Source: Methanobacteriota archaeon (lineage in GTDB: Archaea > Halobacteriota > Methanomicrobia > Methanomicrobiales > Methanoculleaceae). Taken from it: a stretch of DNA of 64,000 bases. The stretch is taken from assembly GCA_023393455.1 (NCBI GenBank), contig JAEWLJ010000001.1, positions 1 to 64,000 on the forward strand, given 5' to 3'. The first letter of the stretch is position 1, and each line of letters begins with the position of its first letter. The position numbers were made by a program, and so were the translations under genes. This document shows positions 17,205-26,078 of this stretch, piece by piece. The notes beneath the pieces were generated by a model. The model was not told the DNA's origin, made no database searches, and was given only the letters and a program-made list of their open reading frames with translations.

Positions 17205-17830
17205 CAGAGCCCTCCGATGTTGAGAGACTTCCGGATCACCTGGCTGACGGTCAGTGAACAGAGCATGTACCACAGGATCCAGGCCGGGACGATCCAGAAT
17301 GCGAAGTCCGAGAGGACAACTGTTCCGATGAAGGGCAAAACGATACCGTTCTGCAGGGTAGTGGCGGCCACCACGCCGACCGGCGGGAGCCGCAGGAGAA
17401 GCCAGAAGAAGATCGGCACGGAGAGCACCAGGATGATCGCCATCGGGGTGAACTGCTGCTTGGACATATCCAGCTGGTCCTGCATCATCCGCTCCTGCTT
17501 CCCCTGGAGTTTCTTGACCCTCTTTTCGTCCCCGGAGAGTTGAGCCTCCCGGAACTCCTTCTGGAACACCTTCATCTTCGCCTGTGTCTCCTGCATCTTC
17601 TCGTAGTCGATGGTGTACTTCTGGACGAGCGAGGAGTAGAGACCCGTGATACTGGAGAGGATCAGGATCATGACGAAGAACGGCACCCCGAGGATGTCGA
17701 TGAAGGGACCCAGCACTGCATCCATCGCGTGACCGACCGTCACCCGTATCCCCTCGATGCCGTATGAGAGCATCACGAGCATGGTGAAGAGGAGGGCGAT
17801 CGTCGGCCCTTGCTTCTTCAAGTCTACCAT
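17204..17830 (-). CDS. DUF106 Oxa1/YidC-like membrane insertase
   Basis: A 208-residue membrane protein with an N-terminal helix, a cytoplasmic coiled coil (YEKMQETQAKMKVFQKEFRE ... MQDQLDMSKQQ) between the first two conserved helices, and two or three C-terminal helices, the arrangement of the archaeal DUF106 branch of the Oxa1/YidC/EMC3 superfamily. It probably helps insert membrane proteins; its place after secY and adkA supports a secretion role. Confidence 0.85.
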   Translation of the reverse strand: MVDLKKQGPTIALLFTMLVMLSYGIEGIRVTVGHAMDAVLGPFIDILGVPFFVMILILSSITGLYSSLVQKYTIDYEKMQETQAKMKVFQKEFREAQLSGDEKRVKKLQGKQERMMQDQLDMSKQQFTPMAIILVLSVPIFFWLLLRLPPVGVVAATTLQNGIVLPFIGTVVLSDFAFWIVPAWILWYMLCSLTVSQVIRKSLNIGGL

Positions 17831-17836
17831 ATCAGG

Positions 17837-18421
17837 TTACCTCAGCACACTCACCAGGTCATCGATGCCCTGTTCGAGCAGGAAGTTTTCATTCCGGACG
17901 GTCTTGATGGTACAGCCGGTATACATCGCGTATGCCGCGCTGACCGACCGGTTGAACTCCTGGTGTTCGGCGATCGCACGGCATCCTTCCACGTCGCGGG
18001 TTCTCGAAGCGTCGCCGAGCCGGCGCATCAGGATCTGGTCGGGGTCGGTCTCCACCAGCACGACGATATCGGGCATCAACTCACGGAGCACCCATTCGGG
18101 CAGCCCCGCAAGGAACCCCGTAGGGGTCTTGACGCTGCTATGGGTGTCGATGATGATGTTCGCATCCCCACCCATGGCAGCGATCCCCGATGCCGCCGCC
18201 TGCTGAAGACGTTTCTGGACGTCTTTTGCCAGCTTGCGCATCTCATCCCGGTCCGAGACCAGATTCTCTTTTCTGGCCACCTCAAACATGAACGTGCCGA
18301 AGTTGACGGGCGTGTAGGTAACGCCTTCAGCCGCCAGCCTCTCCATCGCGCCATTGATGACGGTGGTCTTTCCGACACCCGGAACTCCCGTCACGACAAC
18401 TTTCTTTCCCAATTTTGTCAC
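17837..18421 (-). CDS. adkA: Archaeal adenylate kinase
   Basis: The 194-residue product has the P-loop GVPGVGKTTVINGAMERLAA and VNFGTFMFEVARKENLVSDR, diagnostic of the archaeal AdkA family, which lacks the bacterial lid. It interconverts AMP + ATP and 2 ADP. The start codon is GTG, preceded by a GGGAGTG stretch. A TATA-like ATTTATC lies about 35 nt upstream, so it may have its own promoter after the secY terminator. Confidence 0.92.
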   Translation of the reverse strand: MTKLGKKVVVTGVPGVGKTTVINGAMERLAAEGVTYTPVNFGTFMFEVARKENLVSDRDEMRKLAKDVQKRLQQAAASGIAAMGGDANIIIDTHSSVKTPTGFLAGLPEWVLRELMPDIVVLVETDPDQILMRRLGDASRTRDVEGCRAIAEHQEFNRSVSAAYAMYTGCTIKTVRNENFLLEQGIDDLVSVLR

Positions 18422-18551
18422 TCCCGTTAGGGTATTATTCGCTGTTCAGATAAATCCGTGCCCGAAAGAGTAATGCCTTTCGGAATACTTCGGCCCCAAA
18501 CGATCGCGAGAGCCATTCAGGAGAAAAATAGATGTAGTGCGGTCTTGGGGG

Positions 18552-18574
18552 AAAAAATGAGTTTTGGACTCATT
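18552..18574 (-). terminator. Hairpin plus T-tract terminator overlapping the secY stop
   Basis: AATGAGT (18556-18562), a 5-nt loop and ACTCATT (18568-18574) form a perfect 7-bp stem. On the minus strand it is followed at once by six T. The stop codon of secY (18570-18572) is inside the stem. This would separate the ribosomal operon from adkA. Confidence 0.7.
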
Positions 18575-20003
18575 CCTTCCCAAAGAACGACCGCATGAAC
18601 GGGTACATCTCCATGATCTGCTGACTTGCGATCTCTTCATAGAGGCGGTAGGTGATACTCACCGCAAGCAGCAGCCCCGTTCCCCCGACCGCGCCAACCA
18701 CACCGAAGAGGTTCGCGACGACCGAGAGAAGGCCGATGAAGACACCACCGATGACGGTGATCCGCGGGATGTAGCGATCGAGATACTTCTCGAGCACCTG
18801 GGCATTCCGCCGGTAACCGGGGATCTGCATCCCGCTTCTCTGGATCTGCCGGGCCACGTCCTTTGAGTCGAGGCCGGCGGTCTTGACCCAGAAGAGCGCG
18901 AAGATCGCGCCTCCGACCACCATGACAGTGATGTCGAGACCCATGCGCACCATGATCTCCCACGGTGCGTGCCCGAGATCAGAGAGCCACCACATCCAGT
19001 CCTGCGGGGCGTTGATCGGTGCGATGTACCACATCAGGCCGTTCACCGGCGTCTGCCCCTGGAACTCGCCGAAGATGGTTATCCCGGCGTTCGAGAGGAG
19101 CATTCCGATCATCTGGACGTTCGCCTGCAGCACCCGGACGAGGATCATCGGCAGAACGCTCGCATAGATGATCTTCACCGGGAATCGCGCACGGGCGCCG
19201 CGAACGGCGGTGTGCGCAAGCGGGATCTCAATACGGGTCGACTCCACGTAGACGATGACCATGAAGATGGCGACCGTCGTGATGAGGGCGAGCAAGTCCG
19301 TGCCGAAGTACTCGAGGAAACTCGCTCCCGAGGTACCTATGGCGAACAGGCGCGGGAAGAACCCGATCGGGAAGGGATCGGTGCCCGTCTGCCAGTTCAG
19401 GAACCCGTTCACGAGACCCTGCGAGACTCCCGCAACGATGAAGAGCCCCACGCCTGAGCCGACGCCCCACTTGGTGACGACCTCGTCCATCAGCACCACC
19501 AGGAGTCCGCCGAGGCAGACCTGGAGGAATATCAGGAGCGAGACCGTGAGCATATTGCCACCGAAGAACTGCGTTGCCACCGACGCATCGGGCATCATCA
19601 TCCCGCTCGCGACCATGGGGAACGCTTCGACGATGATCATCACGAAGATGAGCAGTTTCTGCAGGCCCATATACATGACCTGCCCACGTGCTTCACTGGT
19701 ATCGATCTGCAGGAGTCCGGCACCCTTGAGCAGCTGCAGCACGATCGACGCGGTGACGATCGGCCCAATACCGAGATGCAGGAGCGAGCCGCTCGCACCG
19801 GCAAGCAGGGCACGGTACAATCCGAAAATATCTTGCGACTCAGGAGAGAGCCCGAAGATATTGATGTTGGTCAATGCAAAGTAGAGGAGCAGAATCGCAG
19901 CCGTCCACATAAGTTTGTTCTTGAAGTGGACGTGCCCATCCGGCCCTCTGACTGCAGGCATCGCTGCAAGGATGGGTTCAAATCTATCCAGCAGATCTCC
20001 CAT
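18570..20003 (-). CDS. secY: Preprotein translocase subunit SecY
   Basis: The 477-residue protein has the ten-helix SecY topology with LLHLGIGPIVTASIVLQLLK (plug/TM2 region), GSGVGLFIVAGV, YVESTRIEIPLAHTAVRG and a basic loop GMQIPGYRRN. It is the channel of the Sec61/SecYE-beta translocon. It is the last gene of the ribosomal run, 21 nt after rpl15, and ends in a clear terminator. Confidence 0.95.
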   Translation of the reverse strand: MGDLLDRFEPILAAMPAVRGPDGHVHFKNKLMWTAAILLLYFALTNINIFGLSPESQDIFGLYRALLAGASGSLLHLGIGPIVTASIVLQLLKGAGLLQIDTSEARGQVMYMGLQKLLIFVMIIVEAFPMVASGMMMPDASVATQFFGGNMLTVSLLIFLQVCLGGLLVVLMDEVVTKWGVGSGVGLFIVAGVSQGLVNGFLNWQTGTDPFPIGFFPRLFAIGTSGASFLEYFGTDLLALITTVAIFMVIVYVESTRIEIPLAHTAVRGARARFPVKIIYASVLPMILVRVLQANVQMIGMLLSNAGITIFGEFQGQTPVNGLMWYIAPINAPQDWMWWLSDLGHAPWEIMVRMGLDITVMVVGGAIFALFWVKTAGLDSKDVARQIQRSGMQIPGYRRNAQVLEKYLDRYIPRITVIGGVFIGLLSVVANLFGVVGAVGGTGLLLAVSITYRLYEEIASQQIMEMYPFMRSFFGKE

Positions 20004-20024
20004 AATTTCACCTAAAAAAGAAGA

Positions 20025-20450
20025 TCAGACGGTCGTTGCCTGACCGCCCATCTCCTCGATTTTAGCCCGGGCACGTTCGGAGAACTCCCGGGCTGAGATA
20101 CTCATTTTGTGGGTGACTCTTCCACCACCAAGCACCTTCTCGATGCCGAGTTCGGTGGCGTCGAGGGCGATGATATCGCCCTCCTGGGTGGCAAGCCCTT
20201 CACGAAGCAGCGCTTCTGCCATCTGGTCGATATCACCGATATCGAGAGCAGATACCGGCACGGAGACCTTGCTGACAAAGCCATGCTTGCCGTTGGATAT
20301 CTCGCCCTTCAGGTAGAAGTGAGAGAAGCGGTGATCGCGCTGCCCGGCTCTACCCCGTCCACCCCTGTTGCCGGCGCCACGCCGGTTCTTGTGCGTACCG
20401 CCACCGCAGGTCCGTGAACCCCTGTATTTGGATCTCTTGTTTACGGGCAT
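20025..20450 (-). CDS. rpl15: Ribosomal protein uL15
   Basis: 141 residues starting MPVNKRSKYRGSRTCGGG, with the Gly/Arg-rich N-terminal arm (THKNRRGAGNRGGRGRAGQR) and the C-terminal domain GGGRVTHKMSISAREFS. A large-subunit protein assembling late around the peptidyl-transferase region. ATG 20450 is chosen over the upstream in-frame codons because the family begins there. Confidence 0.93.
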   Translation of the reverse strand: MPVNKRSKYRGSRTCGGGTHKNRRGAGNRGGRGRAGQRDHRFSHFYLKGEISNGKHGFVSKVSVPVSALDIGDIDQMAEALLREGLATQEGDIIALDATELGIEKVLGGGRVTHKMSISAREFSERARAKIEEMGGQATTV

Positions 20451-20455
20451 CAGTC

Positions 20456-20917
20456 TCACCTCATCTTATAGAGGAGATCGTTAATCTGAGGGCCATAGTA
20501 GCCGAGTGCTCCACCCTGCTGAAAGGTTCGCTTGATGGTTTTATAGCCCTTTCGTGGGGGGTGCAGTCTCAGCACCGGTTTGATCTCCACCAGATCACGG
20601 AAACTCATCTCACCGTTGCAGAGCGCTGCCGCGAACTCGTCGATGTCGGCATACGGAGTATGCGCGCGGACGTATTCGTCGGTCAGTTTCTCGTCCCCGG
20701 TCAGTCTGCCGCGGGTATGGAGGATGGCAGCCAGCGTCTCCGCATCGACCTCACCATACGCCACGAAGTCCTTCACTTTGCGGATCATGCCGAGATACGC
20801 AGGCGTATCGGGCACGAGGACGCAGTGGTTCACGTGATGCAGGCGCAGCATCTTTAAGGTATCCTTGATCTCGTGGTTGGTGTTGACCACACCGCGCACC
20901 TGAACTACCGCGTACAT
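20456..20917 (-). CDS. rpl30: Ribosomal protein uL30
   Basis: 153 residues, beginning MYAVVQVRGVVNTNHEIKDT, with LRLHHVNHCVLVPDTPAYLG and the archaeal/eukaryotic C-terminal extension ending RTFQQGGALGYYGPQINDLL. It is the long archaeal form (the bacterial one is about 60 residues). It directly abuts rpsE. Confidence 0.95.
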   Translation of the reverse strand: MYAVVQVRGVVNTNHEIKDTLKMLRLHHVNHCVLVPDTPAYLGMIRKVKDFVAYGEVDAETLAAILHTRGRLTGDEKLTDEYVRAHTPYADIDEFAAALCNGEMSFRDLVEIKPVLRLHPPRKGYKTIKRTFQQGGALGYYGPQINDLLYKMR

Positions 20918-21535
20918 CTACTGCGTCCCCCCAATCCGGACCATGTTCGTCTGCCGGAGCGCCTCAAACGTCGCCTTGGCATAGTTGATGGTCGTCCGGG
21001 TCTGCCCCCGGTTGAACGCCCAGACATCCTTGATGCCTGCAAGCGTCAGGACTTTCTTCGGGATATCCCCGGTCACCAGACCGATACCCTGCGGGGCGGG
21101 TTTCAGCGTCACCTTGACGCTGCCTGCCTTGCCGGTTACCTCGATCGGGATAGAGTGGGCTGCCTCGCAGCCGCACTCCCAGCTCCCGCAACCGCGGGAG
21201 ACCTTGATCAGGTTCAGTTTTGCGTTTACGATTGCTTTCTGGATCGCGTTGCCGACCTGAACGTCCTTCCCCTGGCCGAACCCGACGTAACCGTTCCTGT
21301 TGCCGACAACCACGACGGTGCGGAACTTCACACGGCGACCCGAGTCCGTCATCCGCTGGACCATGTTGATGTCCAGCACCTCGTCCTCCAGGTCGGGCAG
21401 GAGGAGATCAACGATCTGGGGCTCCTTGATCGGCCTGCCGCTCGCGAGCACCTCATCGATACTGGTGATCTCGCCTGCGGCGACCATGCGCCCGAGACCG
21501 GTGAGCGGAATCCATTCTTCCTGTACGTATGCCAT
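20918..21535 (-). CDS. rps5: Ribosomal protein uS5
   Basis: 205 residues with RRVKFRTVVVVGNRNGYVGF, the double-stranded RNA-binding hallmark of S5, and GSWECGCEAAHSIPIEVTGK typical of the archaeal protein. Small-subunit protein at the mRNA entry, involved in decoding accuracy. It is 1 nt after rpl18. Confidence 0.95.
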   Translation of the reverse strand: MAYVQEEWIPLTGLGRMVAAGEITSIDEVLASGRPIKEPQIVDLLLPDLEDEVLDINMVQRMTDSGRRVKFRTVVVVGNRNGYVGFGQGKDVQVGNAIQKAIVNAKLNLIKVSRGCGSWECGCEAAHSIPIEVTGKAGSVKVTLKPAPQGIGLVTGDIPKKVLTLAGIKDVWAFNRGQTRTTINYAKATFEALRQTNMVRIGGTQ

Positions 21536-21536
21536 G

Positions 21537-22064
21537 TCACACCAGCTCCTTCTTGATGGCCAGAGCCGTAGCCTCTACATTCGCTACCAGGTTGCCCGCC
21601 TTCTCGGGAGCATACTCCGCGATGTGGGCACCTTTGAGCCGTTCTTCATCGGGGAGGATCGATTCGCCGTAGGGGACGTCGAGACCGCCGTCCACCGCCC
21701 CCTTGAGGGCGGCAAAGACCCGCGCTCCGGGTTTTGCCCGGGCGAGCCCGATGTCGAGGATTGCCCCGTCATACCCTTCTTTCAGCGCCTTGACCGCGAA
21801 GAGCATCCCGGTCAGGTAAGCGGCCGGGGTGCTCGCAGTCGATCCCTCGTAGCCGTAGCCGGCAAGTTCTGCCGAGTACGCAGCTACCAGGGTGCGATCC
21901 CCTTCGAGCTCAGCGACGACCAGCTGTACGATGATCTGCCGGTTCGTCTTCCGGACGACCATCCTCGGCGTTCCCGACGACAGAAGCGACATCCGCTTGT
22001 AGTAGTCGGTCTTGCCCTCGTGCCTCCTTCTGAAGGGCACGAAGTATCTTGGGCCGGTTGCCAT
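21537..22064 (-). CDS. rpl18: Ribosomal protein uL18
   Basis: 175 residues starting MATGPRYFVPFRRRHEGKTD, with YYKRMSLLSSGTPRMVVRKT and NKQIIVQL-like 5S rRNA-binding strands. Binds 5S rRNA in the central protuberance together with uL5. Its ATG shares 1 nt with the rpl19e stop (TAATG). Confidence 0.95.
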   Translation of the reverse strand: MATGPRYFVPFRRRHEGKTDYYKRMSLLSSGTPRMVVRKTNRQIIVQLVVAELEGDRTLVAAYSAELAGYGYEGSTASTPAAYLTGMLFAVKALKEGYDGAILDIGLARAKPGARVFAALKGAVDGGLDVPYGESILPDEERLKGAHIAEYAPEKAGNLVANVEATALAIKKELV

Positions 22065-22516
22065 TATTTCATCCTCCCTGCCGTAATCTCAATCTGAGCC
22101 GCGAGATGTGCCACACTCCGGAACTGACCTCCGGAAGCACGCCGATACATCAGGCGGTAGAGGCTCCGCTCAATCGTGCCTTCTGTCCGCATCTCACGGA
22201 GCGTGCGCCGCTGTGCTCGGATCTTCCGGATCCATGAGCGCTTGCTGGAGCCCCTGGCTCCGGCGGCACCCTTCCTGCGGCCCGGACCTTTCCGGTGACC
22301 GTAGGAACGCTTCGCCATCCGTGCCCGGGCCCTGCCCCGGCTGTTTCCTTTCACGGGGTGCGCCTTGATCACGCCTTCCCCGATGAGCTCGCGCAGGTCG
22401 TTTCGGGAGATCGCTCCCTCGATATCGGCCTGGCGTTCGGGATCGAACCAGACACGGTTGATCCCGCACTTGAGAACGGCGGCCGCCATTCTCTTCTGGT
22501 TGGCGAGATCACTCAT
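22064..22516 (-). CDS. rpl19e: Ribosomal protein eL19
   Basis: 150 residues with MSDLANQKRMAAAVLKCGIN, RVWFDPERQADIEGAISRND and the very basic middle RSYGHRKGPGRRKGAAGARG. A large-subunit protein found only in archaea and eukaryotes. It overlaps the rpl32e 3' end by 8 nt. Confidence 0.95.
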   Translation of the reverse strand: MSDLANQKRMAAAVLKCGINRVWFDPERQADIEGAISRNDLRELIGEGVIKAHPVKGNSRGRARARMAKRSYGHRKGPGRRKGAAGARGSSKRSWIRKIRAQRRTLREMRTEGTIERSLYRLMYRRASGGQFRSVAHLAAQIEITAGRMK

Positions 22517-22940
22517 CCTCGTTCACCTCTTCTTCGGTTGCGGCAGGTACCCCGGCCGCGGGGGTGAGGTCTTTTGCGTTCAGGACTTTGAGCCCGAGTT
22601 CCAGTGCCCGCTCCTGAATCATTCCGCGCTTCTTGTTGCCCACGGATCCGCCGATCCGGACAGCCTGGGTCTCCGGGTTCAGATCAACGAGATCCGCCGG
22701 TGTAAAGACCCGTACCTCCGCATACCCGCTCGGGTGCAGTCCGCGAACTGCGGCTGGGCTTCCATATCCCGGTCTGGGAAGGACGCCCTTTGCGCTGAAC
22801 TGGCGCCGCTGCTTGTTGTGCAGACCGCGCGGACGCCGCCAAACATCTGCCAGTTTCGATTTGCGGTGAATGCCCCGCCTCTTGAAGGCAGGCTTGTTGT
22901 GCCGGGTGCGGGCGCGGATCAGTCTTCTTGTTTCGTCCAT
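22509..22940 (-). CDS. rpl32e: Ribosomal protein eL32
   Basis: 143 residues, start MDETRRLIRARTRHNKPAFK, with WRRPRGLHNKQRRQFSAKGV and GYGSPAAVRGLHPSGYAEVR, as in archaeal eL32. An acidic tail (EEEVNEDE) ends the protein. An alternative start lies three codons upstream. Confidence 0.93.
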   Translation of the reverse strand: MDETRRLIRARTRHNKPAFKRRGIHRKSKLADVWRRPRGLHNKQRRQFSAKGVLPRPGYGSPAAVRGLHPSGYAEVRVFTPADLVDLNPETQAVRIGGSVGNKKRGMIQERALELGLKVLNAKDLTPAAGVPAATEEEVNEDE

Positions 22941-22945
22941 TCTTT

Positions 22946-23470
22946 TCACGCCCTCTCGATGATGTAGACGCCGTCCTGGAACACCCGGGGATCCCGCTTC
23001 GTGATCCTGGTCGCGTGCTCGATGTTTGCGGCCGTGTTGCCCACCTTCTCCTTGTCGATACCGGTGAGCGTCACTTCGTCGTTTCCTATCTTGACGGTGA
23101 CGCCCTCGATGATCTTTGCGACCCGGGGCTGCTTCTCGCCAAGGAAGTTGTTGATCTCGAGGCGGTTGCCCTGCAGTTTGAGCTGGATCGGGAAGTGGCT
23201 GTAGACCACCTTCATCCGGTACTCGTAGCCGTCGGTGACACCTCGGAGCATGTTCTTCGCATGCGCCTCGATTGTGCCGGTCATGGCGAGGAACCGCTTC
23301 TTGTCGGATGTCGTGGAGACGATAACTTCGCCGCCCTCGACCTTGAGGTCGATCTGGGGGAAGCGCATGTCACGGGCCAGCGTGCCCTTCGGTCCGGAGA
23401 CCTTGAGCACGCTGCCTTCGAGCGTGACGTCCACACCGGGAGGGATCTCGACCTGTCGTGTTATTGCCAT
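22946..23470 (-). CDS. rpl6: Ribosomal protein uL6
   Basis: 174 residues, start MAITRQVEIPPGVDVTLEGS, with the two L6 repeats and the KDPRVFQDGVYIIER-type C-terminus of archaeal uL6. Located near the sarcin-ricin loop in the large subunit. Confidence 0.95.
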   Translation of the reverse strand: MAITRQVEIPPGVDVTLEGSVLKVSGPKGTLARDMRFPQIDLKVEGGEVIVSTTSDKKRFLAMTGTIEAHAKNMLRGVTDGYEYRMKVVYSHFPIQLKLQGNRLEINNFLGEKQPRVAKIIEGVTVKIGNDEVTLTGIDKEKVGNTAANIEHATRITKRDPRVFQDGVYIIERA

Positions 23471-23484
23471 GTCTCTCCCCTCCT

Positions 23485-23877
23485 TCAGTAGACGTATCCC
23501 AGCAACTGCCCGCCGACACCCGCACTCCGGGCCTCTGCATGGGAGATGACTCCCTTCGAGGTGGAGATGATCAGGATGCCGAAGTTCTTTGCAGGGAGGT
23601 ACTGTGACTCCCAGGATTCCATATCAGCCATTCCCACCGGGAATCGGGGGGTGATAGCGCCACACTTATTGATCGTTCCGGAAAGTTGGACCCGGAACTG
23701 GCCGCCGCGACCGTCGTCGATGAACTCGAAGCCGCTGACAAAGCCGTTTTCCTGCATGACGCGGAGCATTGCACCGAGAAGCTTGCTGGCGGGTTCTACA
23801 ATGACCTCGCCCTTTCCAGCGTCTCCGGCATTCTTGATGGTGCTCATCGCGTCAGCGATTGGATTCAGTCGTGCCAT
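23485..23877 (-). CDS. rps8: Ribosomal protein uS8
   Basis: 130 residues, start MARLNPIADAMSTIKNAGDA, with the C-terminal RNA-binding motif GILIISTSKGVISHAEARSA. Primary 16S rRNA-binding protein; in other archaea it also serves as a translational regulator of the spc genes. Confidence 0.95.
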   Translation of the reverse strand: MARLNPIADAMSTIKNAGDAGKGEVIVEPASKLLGAMLRVMQENGFVSGFEFIDDGRGGQFRVQLSGTINKCGAITPRFPVGMADMESWESQYLPAKNFGILIISTSKGVISHAEARSAGVGGQLLGYVY

Positions 23878-23889
23878 ATTTCTACACCC

Positions 23890-24069
23890 CTAGTTCATCT
23901 TCTTGAAGCCCATCTTGCTCGCCCACTCGCGGAAGCACTGGCGGCAGAAGTAGATGCCGTACTTTCGTACAAGGCCCTGCTTCCGGCCGCAGATGCGGCA
24001 CTCGTTCGCGCCGCCGCCGAACTTCCGTACGTTCTCACCCGTTGCAGGTGCTCCTGACTCTTCCGCCAT
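23890..24069 (-). CDS. rps14: Ribosomal protein uS14 (zinc-binding type)
   Basis: A 59-residue protein reading from ATG 24069: a variable start, then FGGGANECRICGRKQGLVRK and FCRQCFREWASKMGFKKMN. The two CxxC pairs (CRIC, CRQC) bind zinc. It fits exactly between rps8 (12 nt) and rpl5 (3 nt), the expected place in the spc order. Confidence 0.95.
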   Translation of the reverse strand: MAEESGAPATGENVRKFGGGANECRICGRKQGLVRKYGIYFCRQCFREWASKMGFKKMN

Positions 24070-24072
24070 TCC

Positions 24073-24576
24073 TTACACCTCCACCTGGTAGTGCTCGCGC
24101 ATGAACGCGATGGCTTCCTCTTTATTCACTTTCTGGTCGGCCGGAAGTTTCCTGCGCTCGACGCTTCTCCGTGCGATCCGCACGCCCTTGTACTCGAGCA
24201 CCACGTTGACATCCATGCCGTATATCCCGATAGCCGGGTCATACGACATTCCCGGGAAGTCGGTGTGCTCTTCGATACCGAAGGAGACGTTCCCGGTCCG
24301 GTCGAACTGCGAGGATTCAAGCCGCCGCTCGATGATACCGAGAGCGGTCGTGATGAACTTCTCAGCGTTCTCCCGGCGCAGGGTGACCTTGCACCCGATG
24401 GGTGCGCCCTTCCGGATACCGAACGCCGGCTGGGTCCGCTTCGCGATGGTGCGGACGGCTTTCTGTCCGGTGATCTCTTTCACGAGAGTCTCCGCCTTGA
24501 CCAGCCGCTCGCCGCTCTCCCCGACGCCCATGTGCACGACAACCTTGTCGATGTAGATATCCTTCATCGCGGTCAT
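24073..24576 (-). CDS. rpl5: Ribosomal protein uL5
   Basis: 167 residues with DIYIDKVVVHMGVGESGERL and TIAKRTQPAFGIRKGAPIGC, archaeal uL5 hallmarks. Binds 5S rRNA in the central protuberance. ATG 24576 overlaps the rps4e stop by 4 nt; a second Met three codons later is also possible. Confidence 0.94.
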   Translation of the reverse strand: MTAMKDIYIDKVVVHMGVGESGERLVKAETLVKEITGQKAVRTIAKRTQPAFGIRKGAPIGCKVTLRRENAEKFITTALGIIERRLESSQFDRTGNVSFGIEEHTDFPGMSYDPAIGIYGMDVNVVLEYKGVRIARRSVERRKLPADQKVNKEEAIAFMREHYQVEV

Positions 24577-25301
24577 GCCAGGACCTCCAGTTCGGGTGCT
24601 ATCGCGGAGCGGCCGACCATGAAGACGTACTCCTCGATGGTCTCGAACCGCTCACCGACCGAGTCGTCCGCGAGAATGACGCGGTTCGGGACGGAGCTTG
24701 CCGTCCTGATGATCTCGACGATTTTACCAACCTTGCCGGAGTGCTTTCCGCCGACGATCGTGGCCATGTTGCCCTCCGCGAAGGGGAAGTGGTCGACGAT
24801 CTTGAACCGGTCTTCGCTGTTCGTCCCGAGGGTCACGACGATGGAATCCTTTGCCTTGTAGGTGTTCTCGGCGAGGATGTTCGCACCGAACGCAAGGTTC
24901 AACTGGACCTTGCCGCCCTTGACCGTAGTCTTGTTCCGGATCTTGCAGAGCCGGGTCTTTGCGGACTCCGCCGGGATCTCGACGGCGACCAGGTTGCCCC
25001 GCATGTCGAGCTGGATCCGGTAGTGCTTCTCGAGCTTCGGGATCGAGACGATGTCAAAGACACCGAGGCCCATCTGCGGGTCTTTGCAGGCCCGTCCGTT
25101 GACGATGATGTCGCGCTGGTGCAGGATCTTCCGAACCTCGCTTGCGTTCTGTGCAAGACCGATGTGCTCGCGGAGCCAGACCCCGACCGGCAGGGCGCCG
25201 GCGTTGTGGGGACCCGGAGCGGTCTTCATAACAAATTTCTGTACTTTCTTAGGGATGTGCCAGGATTCCGGCGCTACCAGTCGCTTGAGATATTTGGACA
25301 T
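24573..25301 (-). CDS. rps4e: Ribosomal protein eS4
   Basis: 242 residues beginning MSKYLKRLVAPESWHIPKKV, with an S4-like RNA-binding segment (LREHIGLAQNASEVRKILHQ, IIVNGRACKDPQMGLG) and a KOW-like GGKHSGKVGKIVEI. Archaeal/eukaryotic small-subunit protein. It shares 1 nt with the rpl24 stop (TAATG). Confidence 0.95.
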   Translation of the reverse strand: MSKYLKRLVAPESWHIPKKVQKFVMKTAPGPHNAGALPVGVWLREHIGLAQNASEVRKILHQRDIIVNGRACKDPQMGLGVFDIVSIPKLEKHYRIQLDMRGNLVAVEIPAESAKTRLCKIRNKTTVKGGKVQLNLAFGANILAENTYKAKDSIVVTLGTNSEDRFKIVDHFPFAEGNMATIVGGKHSGKVGKIVEIIRTASSVPNRVILADDSVGERFETIEEYVFMVGRSAIAPELEVLA

Positions 25302-25666
25302 TATGCTCCGCCTCCGAGCCTCTCCTCACGTAATTTGTCCTTCAGGTTGAGCTTCGTGATCTGCACGTTCGAGGGATCGACCGGCCGGGGAACCTCGGTT
25401 CCATCCGCCTTCGTCACCATCACGCCGTGCACGACCAGCCGGCACGTCTTCAGGTCCACCGCATCGACGACGCCTTCGTCGCCGGCAAAGTCTCCACGGA
25501 GCACTTTCACGGTGTCGCCCTTGACCACACGAATTCTCCGGCTGTTGTACTTCCCGCGGAGCTCAGAGGAGAGCGGTGCGGAGAGGAAACGGCCCCGGGT
25601 GTGGTTCGGTGCGTTGTAACGCGCCTTGCGCTGTTTTCTCGGCTGTTTGCTAACTATGCGTACCAT
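25301..25666 (-). CDS. rpl24: Ribosomal protein uL24
   Basis: 121 residues with an archaeal N-terminal extension (MVRIVSKQPRKQRKARYNAP) and the KOW motif VVKGDTVKVLRGDFAGDEG. Assembly-initiating large-subunit protein near the exit tunnel. Confidence 0.95.
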   Translation of the reverse strand: MVRIVSKQPRKQRKARYNAPNHTRGRFLSAPLSSELRGKYNSRRIRVVKGDTVKVLRGDFAGDEGVVDAVDLKTCRLVVHGVMVTKADGTEVPRPVDPSNVQITKLNLKDKLREERLGGGA

Positions 25667-25679
25667 TCTTCACCACACC

Positions 25680-26078
25680 TTACACGATTGTCGTCGCCAT
25701 GGAGGCGATCTTCGGGAAACGTTCCGCGATCTCACGGGGGACAGCCCCCTTGATCTCGGTTCCCTTCGGCTCGCCGCGATCGTTGATGAGCACCATGGCA
25801 TTGTCCTCGAACGAGAGACGGATGCCGTTCGGGCGGCGGATCTCCTTCTTCTGCCGGATCACCACTGCCTTCTCGAGTTTCCGCCGCATGTCGGGGGTGC
25901 CTTTCTTGACGCTCACGGTCGCGGTGTCGCCGACGCCCAGGCAGGGCTGCCGACGGCGGACGCCGTGGTAAAGGTCGACCGAGACGACCTCCACAAGCCG
26001 TGCGCCGGTGTTGTCGGAGCAGACCATCTGGGAGCCGGTGGCGAGGGCGCGCGGAATCTTTGCCTGCATCGCCTTCAT
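25680..26078 (-). CDS. rpl14: Ribosomal protein uL14
   Basis: 132 residues: MQAKIPRALATGSQMVCSDN, RLVEVVSVDLYHGVRRRQPC and DNAMVLINDRGEPKGTEIKG, as expected for archaeal uL14 at the subunit interface. Its first codons overlap the rps17 stop by 4 nt. Confidence 0.95.
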   Translation of the reverse strand: MKAMQAKIPRALATGSQMVCSDNTGARLVEVVSVDLYHGVRRRQPCLGVGDTATVSVKKGTPDMRRKLEKAVVIRQKKEIRRPNGIRLSFEDNAMVLINDRGEPKGTEIKGAVPREIAERFPKIASMATTIV